Counted from the stretch's first letter, positions 8,856 through 18,089 are shown. The stretch: 64,000 nt of DNA from G965227875 sp965227875 (GCA_965227875.1 OZ245783.1:4712001-4776000); one strand, 5' to 3'. Program-made: numbers and translations. The notes: a model not told the origin generated them from the letters alone.

Positions 8856-10056
8856 GTTCGAGTTTCATCCGGTTCCAGAGCACATCGAGTGCATCGACGA
8901 GTCTCTCCATCATCGCATCGTCGTGCAGTGGAGACGGCGTCAGGCGAATGCGCTCGGTTCCCCGCGGCACCGTCGGATAATTGATGGGCTGGACATAGAT
9001 GTCGTGGTCCGCCAGCAGTTCGTCCGTAAGTGACTTGCAGACGACCGGGTCGCCCACATGCACCGGCACGATATGACTCTCGTTCAGCATCACCGGAAGG
9101 CCGCGGTCGGCAAGCCTCTTCTTGAGGAGTGCTGCACGCGCCTGGTGCGCCGTGCGTTCCGCCTGGCTGGACTTGAGGTGCCGTACGCTGGCGAGAGCAC
9201 CCGCCGCGATGACCGGTGCGATCGACGTGGTGAAGATGAAGCCCGGCGCATAGGACCTGACCGCATCGACGATCCTCGACGACGCGGCGATGTATCCGCC
9301 CATCAGTCCGAAGCCCTTTGCGAGCGTACCTTCGATGATGTCGATCCTGCCGGCGACGCCCTCCCGGTCGGATATGCCGCCGCCCTTCGGACCGTACATG
9401 CCGACCGCGTGCACCTCGTCGAGATAGGTGAGCGCACCATAGCGCTCGGCCAGATCGCAAATCCGCGACAGGGGCGCGATGTCGCCGTCCATCGAATAGA
9501 CGGATTCGAACGCAATCAGTTTGGGTCGGCCCGGTTCGATTCGCCGGAGGTGACGCTCGAGGTCTTCCAGGTCGTTGTGCCGCCAGATGATCTTGTCTCC
9601 ACGGCCATGCCTGATCCCCTCGATCATGGATGCGTGATTGTCGCTGTCGGACAGGATGATGCACTCGGGCATCAGGCGCACGAGCGTCGACAGGGTCGCC
9701 TCGTTGGCGTTGTACCCGGACGTGAAGAGGAGTGCGGCTTCCTTGCCGTGCAGATCGGCGAGTTCGGATTCCAGTTCGGTGTGATACCGCGTCGTGCCGG
9801 AAATGTTCCGCGTGCCCCCGGAACCGCAACCGGCGGTTTCGATGGCTTCGTGCATGGCTTCCTTCACGACGGACGCCTGGCCCATGCCGAGATAGTCGTT
9901 GCTGCACCAGACCACGACGTCGCGTTCACCGTCTTCCGTGAACAGGCGTGCTTTCGGAAAGCTGCCGCAATACCGGCGGATGTCGGCGAACTCGCGGTAC
10001 CGGCCCTCGTCGCGAAGACGGGCAAGCGCGTCGTCGAAAACGGCATCATACTGCAT
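8845..10056 (-). CDS. hemA: 5-aminolevulinate synthase
   Basis: Condenses glycine and succinyl-CoA into 5-aminolevulinate, the first step of tetrapyrrole synthesis by the C4 (Shemin) pathway found in alphaproteobacteria. The 403-residue PLP enzyme shows VVWCSNDYLGMG near residue 46, the glycine-binding GSGGTRNISG near 80, and the cofactor lysine in EGTLAKGFGLMGG near 240. The start is ATG 10056, preceded by AGGAG eight bases upstream on the minus strand; upstream in-frame codons lack a ribosome site. HemB, the next enzyme, is about 6 kb away on the opposite strand. The 190-bp upstream region likely holds the promoter. Confidence 0.97.
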   Translation of the reverse strand: MQYDAVFDDALARLRDEGRYREFADIRRYCGSFPKARLFTEDGERDVVVWCSNDYLGMGQASVVKEAMHEAIETAGCGSGGTRNISGTTRYHTELESELADLHGKEAALLFTSGYNANEATLSTLVRLMPECIILSDSDNHASMIEGIRHGRGDKIIWRHNDLEDLERHLRRIEPGRPKLIAFESVYSMDGDIAPLSRICDLAERYGALTYLDEVHAVGMYGPKGGGISDREGVAGRIDIIEGTLAKGFGLMGGYIAASSRIVDAVRSYAPGFIFTTSIAPVIAAGALASVRHLKSSQAERTAHQARAALLKKRLADRGLPVMLNESHIVPVHVGDPVVCKSLTDELLADHDIYVQPINYPTVPRGTERIRLTPSPLHDDAMMERLVDALDVLWNRMKLERAA

Positions 10057-10247
10057 GCGTTGTCTCCTGCCCTGCCGCATAGAAATGGCCGCCACGGACG
10101 AATCCGCACCGATACACGAGAGAACATTTAGCAAATTGCCTCTTCACGCGCCAATCACCACGACGCAATCGGCAAGCGGCAGTTTGACGCGACCGGAAAG
10201 CAGTGACGGCGTGTCCTGCCGCCCCGAGGGCGGATCGGAAGAGGTGC

Positions 10248-11561
10248 TTACTGGGTTTCGACAACGCCCGACGACGATGCCACGCTCGTGATGTCACGCT
10301 CGTAGATGTCCGGACGGAACGAGACGACCCCGTCGGCCCGCGCCCAGGCCGTCAGGTAGACGAAACGCAGCTGTACGGGGTTGGCGAGGTCCACGTCGAG
10401 ACGCTCCTGAGAACCGGCGACCTGGTCGATCAGTTCCCGGTTCCACTGGTCCTGTCCACGCAGAAGCCATTCGGTGAGAACGTGCACGTTCTCCACCCGC
10501 ACGCAGCCCGAACTCAGAAGCCGCGCGGCTTCCGTGAAAAGGCTCTTGGTGGGCGTATCGTGCATGTAGACCGCGTGTTTGTTGGGGAAATTGATCTTCA
10601 CGGTCCCCATGGAGTTCTTGTCGCCCGGATCCTGGCGGTAGGTGTACGTCTTCTCGTCGACGAGCGACCAGTCCACCGTAGACGGGTCGACTTCCGGCCC
10701 GCCATATCCCTGGTGCACGCGGATGTTCATCTGCTGAAGGTAGCTCGGGTCCTGCCGCAACTGGGGTAGCAGGTCCTTGCGGATGATCGATTCCGGCACG
10801 TGCCAGTAGGGATTGAAGTTGAGCTGGGTGATCTGGCTGGTGATTTCGGGCGTCTGCCGATCGATCTTGCCGACGATCGCCACATGGCGCGAATAGACGA
10901 ATCCGTCCTCGACGGACTCCACTTCCACTGCCGGGATGTTGACGATCACATACCGGTTGCCGAGCCCCTGAGCTGCCTCCGCCACCCGTGGCAGGTTGAC
11001 CTTCAGTGTTCTCAGCCTGACATGCGCGGGAACGTTCAGCGCCTGAAGCGTCTCGTCGTCCACGGCCCCCGTGACCGGCAGGCCCATCCGCCGCTGGAAC
11101 CGCTTCACGGCGCCAACAAGAACCTCGTCATACCGCCCTGCATCCGCCGAAACCGCCTGAAGGTCGCCGGAGATTGCCAGGCGGTCGCGCAGCATCACGA
11201 CACGGTCGCCGCGCGAGCCGATCGACATGGCGCGCCCGGGAGGCACCGGACGCCAGCCGCCACGGCTGACGATGAACTCGTATTTCGCGATGGCCGACTG
11301 CATGGCGATGACGGACTGATCGGACAGCATCGGGCGCAGGGACTGGTCTTCTGCCACGAATGACTTGCTTGCGCGCGGCTTCTGCGCCGGTGTGAATTTT
11401 CTTTGAACGGGTTCGAAGTCCCGGGCTTCGGCTTTTGCCCTGTCGACGGGAACAAGGGTCCCGGCAATCAGAAGTCCGGCCGCCAGCATCCCGCGGCCCA
11501 CGTTCCGCAGAAAATCCGGCCGTTCTTCGAGGATCCGCAGTTTCGTCAGAGAAATTGCCAC
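10248..11561 (-). CDS. L,D-transpeptidase (YkuD family) with peptidoglycan-binding domain
   Basis: A periplasmic enzyme expected to form 3-3 peptide crosslinks or attach proteins to peptidoglycan. The 437-residue protein has an N-terminal membrane/signal segment (residues about 20-42), a PG_binding_1 repeat (VKRFQRRMGLPVTGAVDDETLQALN, in two halves near residue 155), and a YkuD domain with the catalytic His in YMHDTPTK and Cys in SSGCVRVEN near residue 355. The size fits the YcbB-like subgroup. The next gene upstream on the same strand is a MarR regulator that resembles LdtR, which in Liberibacter and Sinorhizobium controls a neighbouring L,D-transpeptidase gene (ldtP). A terminator between the two means it has its own promoter. 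Confidence 0.92.
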   Translation of the reverse strand: MAISLTKLRILEERPDFLRNVGRGMLAAGLLIAGTLVPVDRAKAEARDFEPVQRKFTPAQKPRASKSFVAEDQSLRPMLSDQSVIAMQSAIAKYEFIVSRGGWRPVPPGRAMSIGSRGDRVVMLRDRLAISGDLQAVSADAGRYDEVLVGAVKRFQRRMGLPVTGAVDDETLQALNVPAHVRLRTLKVNLPRVAEAAQGLGNRYVIVNIPAVEVESVEDGFVYSRHVAIVGKIDRQTPEITSQITQLNFNPYWHVPESIIRKDLLPQLRQDPSYLQQMNIRVHQGYGGPEVDPSTVDWSLVDEKTYTYRQDPGDKNSMGTVKINFPNKHAVYMHDTPTKSLFTEAARLLSSGCVRVENVHVLTEWLLRGQDQWNRELIDQVAGSQERLDVDLANPVQLRFVYLTAWARADGVVSFRPDIYERDITSVASSSGVVETQ

Positions 11562-11840
11562 CGATCTTCACCCAATCCAGAAAGAATCCGCCACACGAAG
11601 CACTTGTCGGTTAATACCAACATTGCGAGTCCCGGTCAAAGCCGCGAACCGGCCTGCTGATCAAAACGATTTGATACCGTTACATTCCTGACACAGATCC
11701 ACGATGACCCTTGCAGGAATCGTCACGCTCGCGTGCGCCTGAACACGGCGGCGCACCGGACGCCGAAGCGTGCGACGGGACCCTGATCGCCGTTTATTGT
11801 GGCGGTAATGTGTTGGCGGCGGGAAATGGAGGGAACGGGG

Positions 11841-11877
11841 CAATAAAAAGCCCCGGACCGGAAATCCGGTCCGGGGC
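11841..11877 (-). terminator. Rho-independent terminator after ldtR
   Basis: A perfect 13-bp inverted repeat (arms 11850-11862 and 11865-11877, two-base spacer) is followed on the minus strand by TTTTTATTG. It begins 27 bp after the stop of the MarR-type gene and ends that transcript, so the L,D-transpeptidase gene downstream is a separate unit. Confidence 0.93.
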
Positions 11878-11903
11878 GAAGTCTGCCCGGTTCTTCGTCT
11901 CTC

Positions 11904-12413
11904 TCAGAGCTGATATCTGATCTGGTCGGTCCAGAACCGCTCCAGCCGCATCAGGGACTGATTGAGACGATCGAGGTCTTCGGCACCGACGCCTCCGACC
12001 TGTTCGAGTGAACCGATATGCTTCTGGTAGAGCTGATCCACCCGATGACGGATGTCGTGACCCTTTTCGGTCAGTCGCACCCGCACGGAACGACGGTCCG
12101 TGTCGGACCGTTCATGGTGAATGTATCCCGCATCCACAAGTTTCTTGAGGTTGTAGGATACGTTCGATCCCAGGTAATGGCCCCGGGATCTCAGCTCGCC
12201 CGCCGTCAATTCGGCATCGCCGATATTGAACAGCAGCAAGGCCTGGACGCTGTTGACTTCCGGCTGTCCCAACCGTTCGAATTCGTCCTTGATAACATCA
12301 AGCAAGCGGCGGTGAAGCCGCTCGATCAGCGTCAATGCCTCGAGGTAGCGAGGCTTGATCTCGTCGGACCGCTCCTCGCTTTCGATGGGAACCGCTTGAG
12401 TGGCGATAGTCAT
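11904..12413 (-). CDS. ldtR: MarR-family regulator, LdtR-like
   Basis: A 169-residue winged-helix regulator. The DNA-binding part is clear: VNSVQALLLFNIG, then ELRSRGHYLGSNVSYNLKKL (recognition helix) and the wing RSDTDRRSVRVRLT. The segment IKPRYLEALTLIERLHRRLL before it is characteristic of the alphaproteobacterial LdtR group, studied in Candidatus Liberibacter and Sinorhizobium as a regulator of an L,D-transpeptidase and of osmotic stress tolerance. Its neighbour downstream here is an L,D-transpeptidase, supporting the call. The symbol is transferred by similarity and context. Upstream DNA has two copies of CCTAATAT (12428 and 12485) that might be operator parts. Confidence 0.8.
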   Translation of the reverse strand: MTIATQAVPIESEERSDEIKPRYLEALTLIERLHRRLLDVIKDEFERLGQPEVNSVQALLLFNIGDAELTAGELRSRGHYLGSNVSYNLKKLVDAGYIHHERSDTDRRSVRVRLTEKGHDIRHRVDQLYQKHIGSLEQVGGVGAEDLDRLNQSLMRLERFWTDQIRYQL

Positions 12414-12552
12414 GTTAAAACACCTGCCCTAATATTATTGATGGTCCCTCTCCCCACCTCGTGATGGGAACATAAGGGCCCCGGCCTAATATCCGATTAA
12501 GCGACAGGGTTAATTGTCGTTTAGAATAAGATGCTTAAGCAAAGCTTGCGGT

Positions 12553-13446
12553 CTATTTCCCTACACCTCGCAGCATCTTGATAACTCCGGAAAAGTCGGT
12601 CCCCGACTCGCCGGCGGCCGAGAACAGCGAGTAGATCGCCGCCGCCTGCGCACCCAGCGGCGTGGAAGCGTCCGCGCTTTGGGCGGCCTCCTGGGCAAGC
12701 CTCAGGTCCTTCAGCATCATGCCTGCGGTGAAACCCGGCTGGTAATCGCGATTGGCCGGAGAGGCCGGAACCGGTCCCGGCACCGGGCAATATGTCGTCA
12801 GCGACCAGCACTGGCCGGAAGCGGTCGAGGAAATGTCGAACAGTTTCTGGTGATCCAGCCCGAGTTTCTCGGCAAGAACGAAAGCCTCGCAGACCCCGAT
12901 CATCGAAATGCCGAGGATCATGTTGTTGCAGATCTTCGCGGCCTGGCCGTTTCCGGCCCCTCCTGCATGCACGATCGTCTTGCCCATGACCTCGAGCAGC
13001 GGGCCGGCCCGCTCGAATGCCGATTCCGGACCACCCACCATGAAGGTCAGCGTGCCTGCTTCCGCGCCTCCGACGCCGCCGGACACCGGCGCGTCGATCA
13101 TGTCCATTCCGGCCTTGCTGGCAGCCTCAGCCACGGTGCGCGCGCTGTCCACGTCGATGGTGGAGGAATCGATGAACAATGTGCCCTCGTCCGCCACGGC
13201 GAGAATGCCGTCCTCGCCAAGATAGACCCCGCGGACATGTGCCCCCGCCGGAAGCATCGTCACCACGGCATCCACGCTGCCGGCGCAGTCCTGGACCGAA
13301 GCCGCGGGCTCGCCGCCGGCTGCGGCAAAGCGTTCGAGAGCTTCCCTGGAAAGGTCGAACCCCTTCACGGAATGGCCGGCCTTCAGCAGATTCGCGGCCA
13401 TTGGTCCGCCCATGTTTCCCAATCCGATAAAGCCGACCTTTGCCAT
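12553..13446 (-). CDS. mmsB: 3-hydroxyisobutyrate dehydrogenase
   Basis: Oxidises 3-hydroxyisobutyrate to methylmalonate semialdehyde with NAD in valine breakdown. The 297-residue protein starts with the Rossmann motif GFIGLGNMGGPMA, has DAPVSGGVGGAEAGTL near residue 118 and the catalytic-lysine segment GNGQAAKICNNM near 165. It is third in a minus-strand row with acyl-CoA dehydrogenase and 3-hydroxyisobutyryl-CoA hydrolase, which together cover isobutyryl-CoA to methylmalonate semialdehyde apart from the enoyl-CoA hydration step. Confidence 0.93.
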   Translation of the reverse strand: MAKVGFIGLGNMGGPMAANLLKAGHSVKGFDLSREALERFAAAGGEPAASVQDCAGSVDAVVTMLPAGAHVRGVYLGEDGILAVADEGTLFIDSSTIDVDSARTVAEAASKAGMDMIDAPVSGGVGGAEAGTLTFMVGGPESAFERAGPLLEVMGKTIVHAGGAGNGQAAKICNNMILGISMIGVCEAFVLAEKLGLDHQKLFDISSTASGQCWSLTTYCPVPGPVPASPANRDYQPGFTAGMMLKDLRLAQEAAQSADASTPLGAQAAAIYSLFSAAGESGTDFSGVIKMLRGVGK

Positions 13447-13512
13447 GTTCGCGTTCTCCCTTTTCTCTTTCGCCGTTCGTTGTCGCCTGCACGGACGAAA
13501 CCGGCGCGTTTC

Positions 13513-14550
13513 CTAAAGTTCCAGTTCTTGCTCGAGTGGCGCGAAATATGCCTCCACCTCTTCATCGCTGACCTCTTCGAGGGTCGCGGGGCGCCATGCC
13601 GGCGCCTGATCTTTGTCGATGACCACCGAACGGGTGCCTTCGTAGAAGTCATGTCCGGCCATGACCCGGTTCACCATGCGATATTCCAGCCGAATGCAGT
13701 CCTCGAATTCAAGGCGCGCGCCTTCCCGGATCTGCCGACAGGTGATCTTGAGGCTCGTCGGTGACTTGGCCGCGATGATGCCCCTGGTCTTCGAGGCCCA
13801 CTCGGTGTCCTGCCGGCCCAGTTCGCCGACAATTTCCTCGACCGTGTCGCCATTGAAACAGCGGACTATATCGTTCTGAGAACCTTCGATCGGCGCATTG
13901 CCCGGATCTTGCGAGAATTCCGCGATCGCCGCGTCCGGATCCCTCGTGTCGATGAGAGCCGTTCGCAGGTCATCTAAGCGGTCCGAGGGCACGAAGGCGT
14001 CCGAGATGCCGCAATAGATGGCATCCGCCGCTTTCAGGCGGGTGCCCGTAAGCCCGAGATAGAGACCGGTTTCACCCGGCAGGCGCGGCAGGAAGTAGGT
14101 CCCGCCCACGTCGGGGAACAGCCCGATCCCGGTCTCCGGCATGGCGAAAGTCAGTCTTTCGGTGGCAATCCGGTGCGATCCGTGAACGGACAGGCCCACG
14201 CCGCCACCCATGGTGATACCGTCCATGAGAGCAATGTAGGGTTTCGGATATCTCTTGATGAGCGTGTTGAGCCGGTATTCCTCGCGATAGAACCCCACGG
14301 CACGGGGATCGCCCGCCAATCCCCACTCGTAGAGCGCGCGAATATCGCCGCCGGCGCAAAATGCGCGGTCCCCGGCTGAATCGACGATCACGCGGTCCAC
14401 GCCGTCATCCTCGGCCCAGGACCTGAGCAGCGGATCCAGTTCGCGGACCATGTCCAGGGTAAGGGCGTTCAGGGCTGCCGGCCGGTTGAGCGTGACCAGC
14501 CCTGCCCTGCCACGGCGCTCGATTACCAGTTGAGGGGCATCCGCGCTCAT
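13513..14550 (-). CDS. 3-hydroxyisobutyryl-CoA hydrolase (enoyl-CoA hydratase/isomerase fold)
   Basis: Releases free 3-hydroxyisobutyrate from its CoA ester in valine catabolism. The 345-residue crotonase-fold protein has FCAGGDIRALYEWG near residue 62, GITMGGGVGLSVHG near 108 and the HIBCH-type acid residues in MPETGIGLFPDVGG near 132. The length exceeds ordinary enoyl-CoA hydratases (about 260) and fits the HIBCH subgroup. The start is ATG 14550, overlapping the acyl-CoA dehydrogenase stop by 4 bp. The frame is open much further upstream, but that part is an out-of-frame shadow of the dehydrogenase. Confidence 0.9.
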   Translation of the reverse strand: MSADAPQLVIERRGRAGLVTLNRPAALNALTLDMVRELDPLLRSWAEDDGVDRVIVDSAGDRAFCAGGDIRALYEWGLAGDPRAVGFYREEYRLNTLIKRYPKPYIALMDGITMGGGVGLSVHGSHRIATERLTFAMPETGIGLFPDVGGTYFLPRLPGETGLYLGLTGTRLKAADAIYCGISDAFVPSDRLDDLRTALIDTRDPDAAIAEFSQDPGNAPIEGSQNDIVRCFNGDTVEEIVGELGRQDTEWASKTRGIIAAKSPTSLKITCRQIREGARLEFEDCIRLEYRMVNRVMAGHDFYEGTRSVVIDKDQAPAWRPATLEEVSDEEVEAYFAPLEQELEL

Positions 14551-15686
14551 TCGGACAGGAGACTTCGCGACACGATGAGCCTCATCACCTCGTTTGTCCC
14601 CTCGAGGATCTGGTGGACCCGCACATCCCGCAGGAACCGTTCGATGGGATAGTCCCTTAGATAGCCATAGCCGCCATGAAGTTGCAGCGCCTGGTTGACG
14701 ACGTCGAACCCGACATCCGTGGCCAGTCGCTTTGCCATGGCCGCAAGACGGGTGGCATCCGGTGCCTTGGCGTCGACGGCGGAAGCGGCCTTGTGCAGGA
14801 GGAGCCGGGCGGCCTCGAGTTCGGTCGCCATGTCGGCGACGCGGAACTGCAGGGCCTGGAACTCCTTCAGGGCGCGCCCGAACTGCTTGCGTTCGCCCAT
14901 GTACCGCAGGGCCTGTTCGAGACAGGCCTGCGCCGCGCCAAGCGAACATGCCCCGATGTTGAGCCGCCCGCCGTCGAGGCCGGCCATGGCGATCCTGAAG
15001 CCCTCGCCTTCCCCGCCGATCAGGTTTTCCGCGGGAACGCGGCAGTCCTCGAAGTTGACCATGGCGGTGGGCTGGCTCTTCCAGCCCAGTTTGCGTTCCT
15101 GGGCGCCGAAGCTGAGCCCCGGGGTTCCCTTCTCGATCACGATGCAGGAAATCCCCGACGGGCCCTCCCCGCCTGTTCTCACCATGCAAACATAGAGATC
15201 CGACGATCCCGCTCCGGATATGAACGCCTTCGAGCCGTTGAGGACGTAGACGTCGCCGTCGCGCACCGCCTTGGTGCGCAGGGCGGCGGCGTCCGATCCG
15301 GAACCGGGTTCGGTCAGACAGTAACTCGCGATCGATTGCATCGTACAGAGGTCGGCAAGCCAACGGCGGCGCTGGTCGTCCGAACCGAACCGGTCGATCA
15401 TCCACGATGCCATGTTGTGGATCGAGATGAAGGCGGCGGTCGACGTGCACCCCCTGGAGAGTTCCTCGAAGATGATGGCGGCGTCGAGCCGCGTCAGCCC
15501 GGAGCCGCCAACATCCTCGCCGACATAGATGCCGCCAAAGCCGAGTTCAGCCGCGGCGCGCAGCGTCTCGACGGGAAAGATGGAACCCTCGTCCCATGCG
15601 TCCGCATGCGGCGCCATCCTCTCGGCGGCAAAAGACGCGGCCATATCCCGGAATGCCCGCTGTTCCTCGGTGAACTCGAAATCCAT
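14547..15686 (-). CDS. Acyl-CoA dehydrogenase, probably isobutyryl-CoA dehydrogenase
   Basis: A FAD enzyme that desaturates an acyl-CoA and passes electrons to ETF. The 379-residue protein shows SYCLTEPGSGSDAAAL near residue 128 and FLRDVRVHQILEGTNEVMR near 345, with the catalytic Glu in EGTNE. Family alone does not give chain specificity. The overlap with the hydrolase gene and the nearby mmsB make isobutyryl-CoA the best guess. It is first in the operon and divergent from hemB; the 215-bp spacer holds a 5-7-5 palindrome (15743-15759) that could be an operator. Confidence 0.88.
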   Translation of the reverse strand: MDFEFTEEQRAFRDMAASFAAERMAPHADAWDEGSIFPVETLRAAAELGFGGIYVGEDVGGSGLTRLDAAIIFEELSRGCTSTAAFISIHNMASWMIDRFGSDDQRRRWLADLCTMQSIASYCLTEPGSGSDAAALRTKAVRDGDVYVLNGSKAFISGAGSSDLYVCMVRTGGEGPSGISCIVIEKGTPGLSFGAQERKLGWKSQPTAMVNFEDCRVPAENLIGGEGEGFRIAMAGLDGGRLNIGACSLGAAQACLEQALRYMGERKQFGRALKEFQALQFRVADMATELEAARLLLHKAASAVDAKAPDATRLAAMAKRLATDVGFDVVNQALQLHGGYGYLRDYPIERFLRDVRVHQILEGTNEVMRLIVSRSLLSE

Positions 15687-15901
15687 CCCGTTCCGATCGT
15701 TAGCGCACCTTCGGCAGTCAGCCGATGACTGGAGAACTCCAGATACCAGATTCCGGTATTAAGCACCGCCAGGGATACCGTCAACCGGCGCATTCCGAAG
15801 TGCCGCAATTCACATGGGATGCAAATCCCTCTAGACTTCGCCAGACACGAAAAGACAGTGCGGCGATCTCGGGACCGCCGCGTATCGGGATACGCAACGA
15901 C

Positions 15902-16951
15902 ATGAACGAACATCGAGGCCACCTTTCGAAGCTTGGCACCGCTGCCCTTGGTGCCGGCGGCGGCCGGTATCCCGCCGCGCGGCTTCGCCGAACCCGGCAG
16001 GCGGACTGGTCTCGCCGCCTGGTCGCCGAAACCGGATTGTCGGTGAACGATCTCATCTGGCCGATCTTCGTGTGTGACGGCGAAAACCGGACCGAGCCGG
16101 TGGAGTCGATGCCGGGCACCGACCGGCTGTCCATCGACAATGCCGTGGCGGCGGCGGAAGAGGCCGCCAAACTCGGTATCCCGGTCATCGCGATATTCCC
16201 CTATACGGAACCGGCCCTGCGCACCGACGACGGCATCGAAGCCGTCAATCCGGAAAACCTCGTATGTTCCGCCGTACGCGCGATCAAGAAGGCGGTCCCC
16301 GACGTCGGCATCATGTGCGACGTGGCCCTCGACCCGTACACCAGCCACGGTCACGACGGACTCATGGATGGAAACACCATTCTGAACGACGAGACCATCG
16401 AGGTCCTCGTCCGGCAGGCGCTCGTTCAGGTCGACGCCGGCTGCGACATCATCGGACCGTCGGACATGATGGACGGACGGATCGGCGCGATCCGGCAGGC
16501 ACTCGAGTCGCATGGCCATCGGGACACGCTGCTCATGGCCTATTCCGCGAAATACGCCTCGGCATTCTACGGGCCGTTCAGGGACGCCGTGGGCAGTTCG
16601 TCCACCCTGCGCGGAGACAAGCGGACCTACCAGATGAACTTCGCGAACTCCGACGAAGCGGTCAGGGAGGCCCGTCTCGACATCGAGGAAGGCGCGGACA
16701 TGATCATGGTGAAACCCGGCATGCCATATCTCGATATCGTCGGCCGCCTCAAACGGGAACTCGGCGTCCCCACCTTCGCGTATCAGGTCTCCGGCGAGTA
16801 TGCGATGCTGACCGCGGCGGCCCAGAACGGCTGGCTCGACGGCGACAAAGTGATGGTGGAGTCGCTTGCCGCATTCAAACGCGCCGGCGCCGACGGCATC
16901 CTGACCTATTTTGCCCCGAGAGTGGCAAAACTGCTCTCAACCCACAGTTGA
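15902..16951 (+). CDS. hemB: Delta-aminolevulinic acid dehydratase (porphobilinogen synthase)
   Basis: Joins two 5-aminolevulinate molecules into porphobilinogen. The 349-residue protein has DVALDPYTSHGHDGL near residue 140, where aspartates replace the zinc-binding cysteines of other HemBs. This marks the Mg-dependent type usual in alphaproteobacteria. The Schiff-base lysines are in LLMAYSAKYAS near 215 and MIMVKPGMPY near 270. The start ATG at 15902 (MNEHRGHLSKL) fits the family; the frame is open upstream but looks non-coding. The stop codon lies inside the terminator hairpin. Confidence 0.96.
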   Translation: MNEHRGHLSKLGTAALGAGGGRYPAARLRRTRQADWSRRLVAETGLSVNDLIWPIFVCDGENRTEPVESMPGTDRLSIDNAVAAAEEAAKLGIPVIAIFPYTEPALRTDDGIEAVNPENLVCSAVRAIKKAVPDVGIMCDVALDPYTSHGHDGLMDGNTILNDETIEVLVRQALVQVDAGCDIIGPSDMMDGRIGAIRQALESHGHRDTLLMAYSAKYASAFYGPFRDAVGSSSTLRGDKRTYQMNFANSDEAVREARLDIEEGADMIMVKPGMPYLDIVGRLKRELGVPTFAYQVSGEYAMLTAAAQNGWLDGDKVMVESLAAFKRAGADGILTYFAPRVAKLLSTHS

Positions 16952-16964
16952 GAGCAGTTTTCAA
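16928..16964. terminator. Bidirectional terminator between hemB and a convergent dehydrogenase
   Basis: A perfect 13-bp inverted repeat (16928-16940 and 16948-16960, 7-base loop) overlaps the hemB stop codon. T-rich bases follow on both strands (GCAGTTTT each way), so it could end hemB on the plus strand and the dehydrogenase transcript on the minus strand. Confidence 0.85.
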
Positions 16965-16992
16965 GAAAACCACGCAAATTGTTGTTTTTGAA

Positions 16993-17865
16993 TTATTTTT
17001 TCTCAAGTCTTGCGATGAGACTTGACGTATCCCAGCGATTTCCGCCCATCTGCTGCACGTCTGCGTAGAACTGGTCGACCAGCGCCGTCACCGGCAGCCG
17101 GGCCCCGACATCGCGGGCCGTATCGAGGCAGATGCCGAGGTCCTTGCGCATCCAGTCGACCGCGAAGCCGAATTCGAACTCGTTGGCGATCATGGTCTCG
17201 TAGCGGTTCTCCATCTGCCACGACTGCGCCGCCCCCTTGGAGATCACGTCGATGACGGCTTCCACGTCGAGACCGACCCGCTTGCCGAAGTGAATGCCTT
17301 CCGAAAGACCCTGGACAAGGCCGGCAATGCAGATCTGGTTGACCATTTTCGTGAGCTGTCCGGCCCCGCTCGGGCCCATGAGCCGGCAGGCGCGGGCGAA
17401 ACAGTCGATGAGTGGCTCGGCCTTGGTATAGGCATCCTCGTCACCGCCCACCATGACGGTGAGGACGCCGTTCTCCGCACCGGCCTGTCCGCCGGACACG
17501 GGCGCGTCAAGGAACGCGATACCCTTTTCCTCGCCGGCGGCATGGAGTTCACGCGCGACGGATGCGGACGCGGTGGTGTTGTCGACGAACACGGTCCCGC
17601 TGGCCATGCCGTTGAATGCACCCTGTTCGCCGATCACAACCTCCCGGAGATCGTCGTCGTTGCCGACGCAGGAGAACACGAAATCGGCCCCCTCGACCGC
17701 CTCTTTCGGCGTCGCGGCGGCAGCACCCTTGTGCTCGCCGACCCACTTGTCCGCCTTCGCCTTTGTCCGGTTGTAGACCGTGACATCATGACCGCCGGCG
17801 GCAAGATGCCCTGCCATGGGGTATCCCATGACGCCGAGTCCGAGAAAAGCGACCTTCGCACCCAT
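16993..17865 (-). CDS. Beta-hydroxyacid dehydrogenase (3-hydroxyisobutyrate dehydrogenase family)
   Basis: An NAD(P)-dependent 290-residue protein with the Rossmann motif FLGLGVMGYPMA at the start, DAPVSGGQAGAENG near residue 118 and the catalytic lysine in GAGQLTKMVNQI near 166. It is a clear paralogue of mmsB in the same window; the true substrate could be 3-hydroxyisobutyrate, tartronate semialdehyde, glyoxylate or succinate semialdehyde. The start is ATG 17865, supported by AAGGAA ten bases upstream on the minus strand; the longer frame is not protein-like. Upstream (17909-17927) is AAACTGACG twice with a 10-bp step, a possible regulator site. Confidence 0.88.
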   Translation of the reverse strand: MGAKVAFLGLGVMGYPMAGHLAAGGHDVTVYNRTKAKADKWVGEHKGAAAATPKEAVEGADFVFSCVGNDDDLREVVIGEQGAFNGMASGTVFVDNTTASASVARELHAAGEEKGIAFLDAPVSGGQAGAENGVLTVMVGGDEDAYTKAEPLIDCFARACRLMGPSGAGQLTKMVNQICIAGLVQGLSEGIHFGKRVGLDVEAVIDVISKGAAQSWQMENRYETMIANEFEFGFAVDWMRKDLGICLDTARDVGARLPVTALVDQFYADVQQMGGNRWDTSSLIARLEKK

Positions 17866-18089
17866 TTGCCTGTTTCCTTCCGAGAGATGATCCAGTGAGA
17901 CTTCCGATAAACTGACGGAAACTGACGTAACACGCCGGACACCGATAGCAAATCCGCATAGCGGAAATCGGCGCGCCATGCGATGTGCCCGTCGATCGTC
18001 CGCAGGGCCGGAAGGACATGATCTAATGGGACGGGCACGACCGCGATTCCGGGTATAAGTGAACCTCGCGACTCGAAAAGGCGGCGAAC

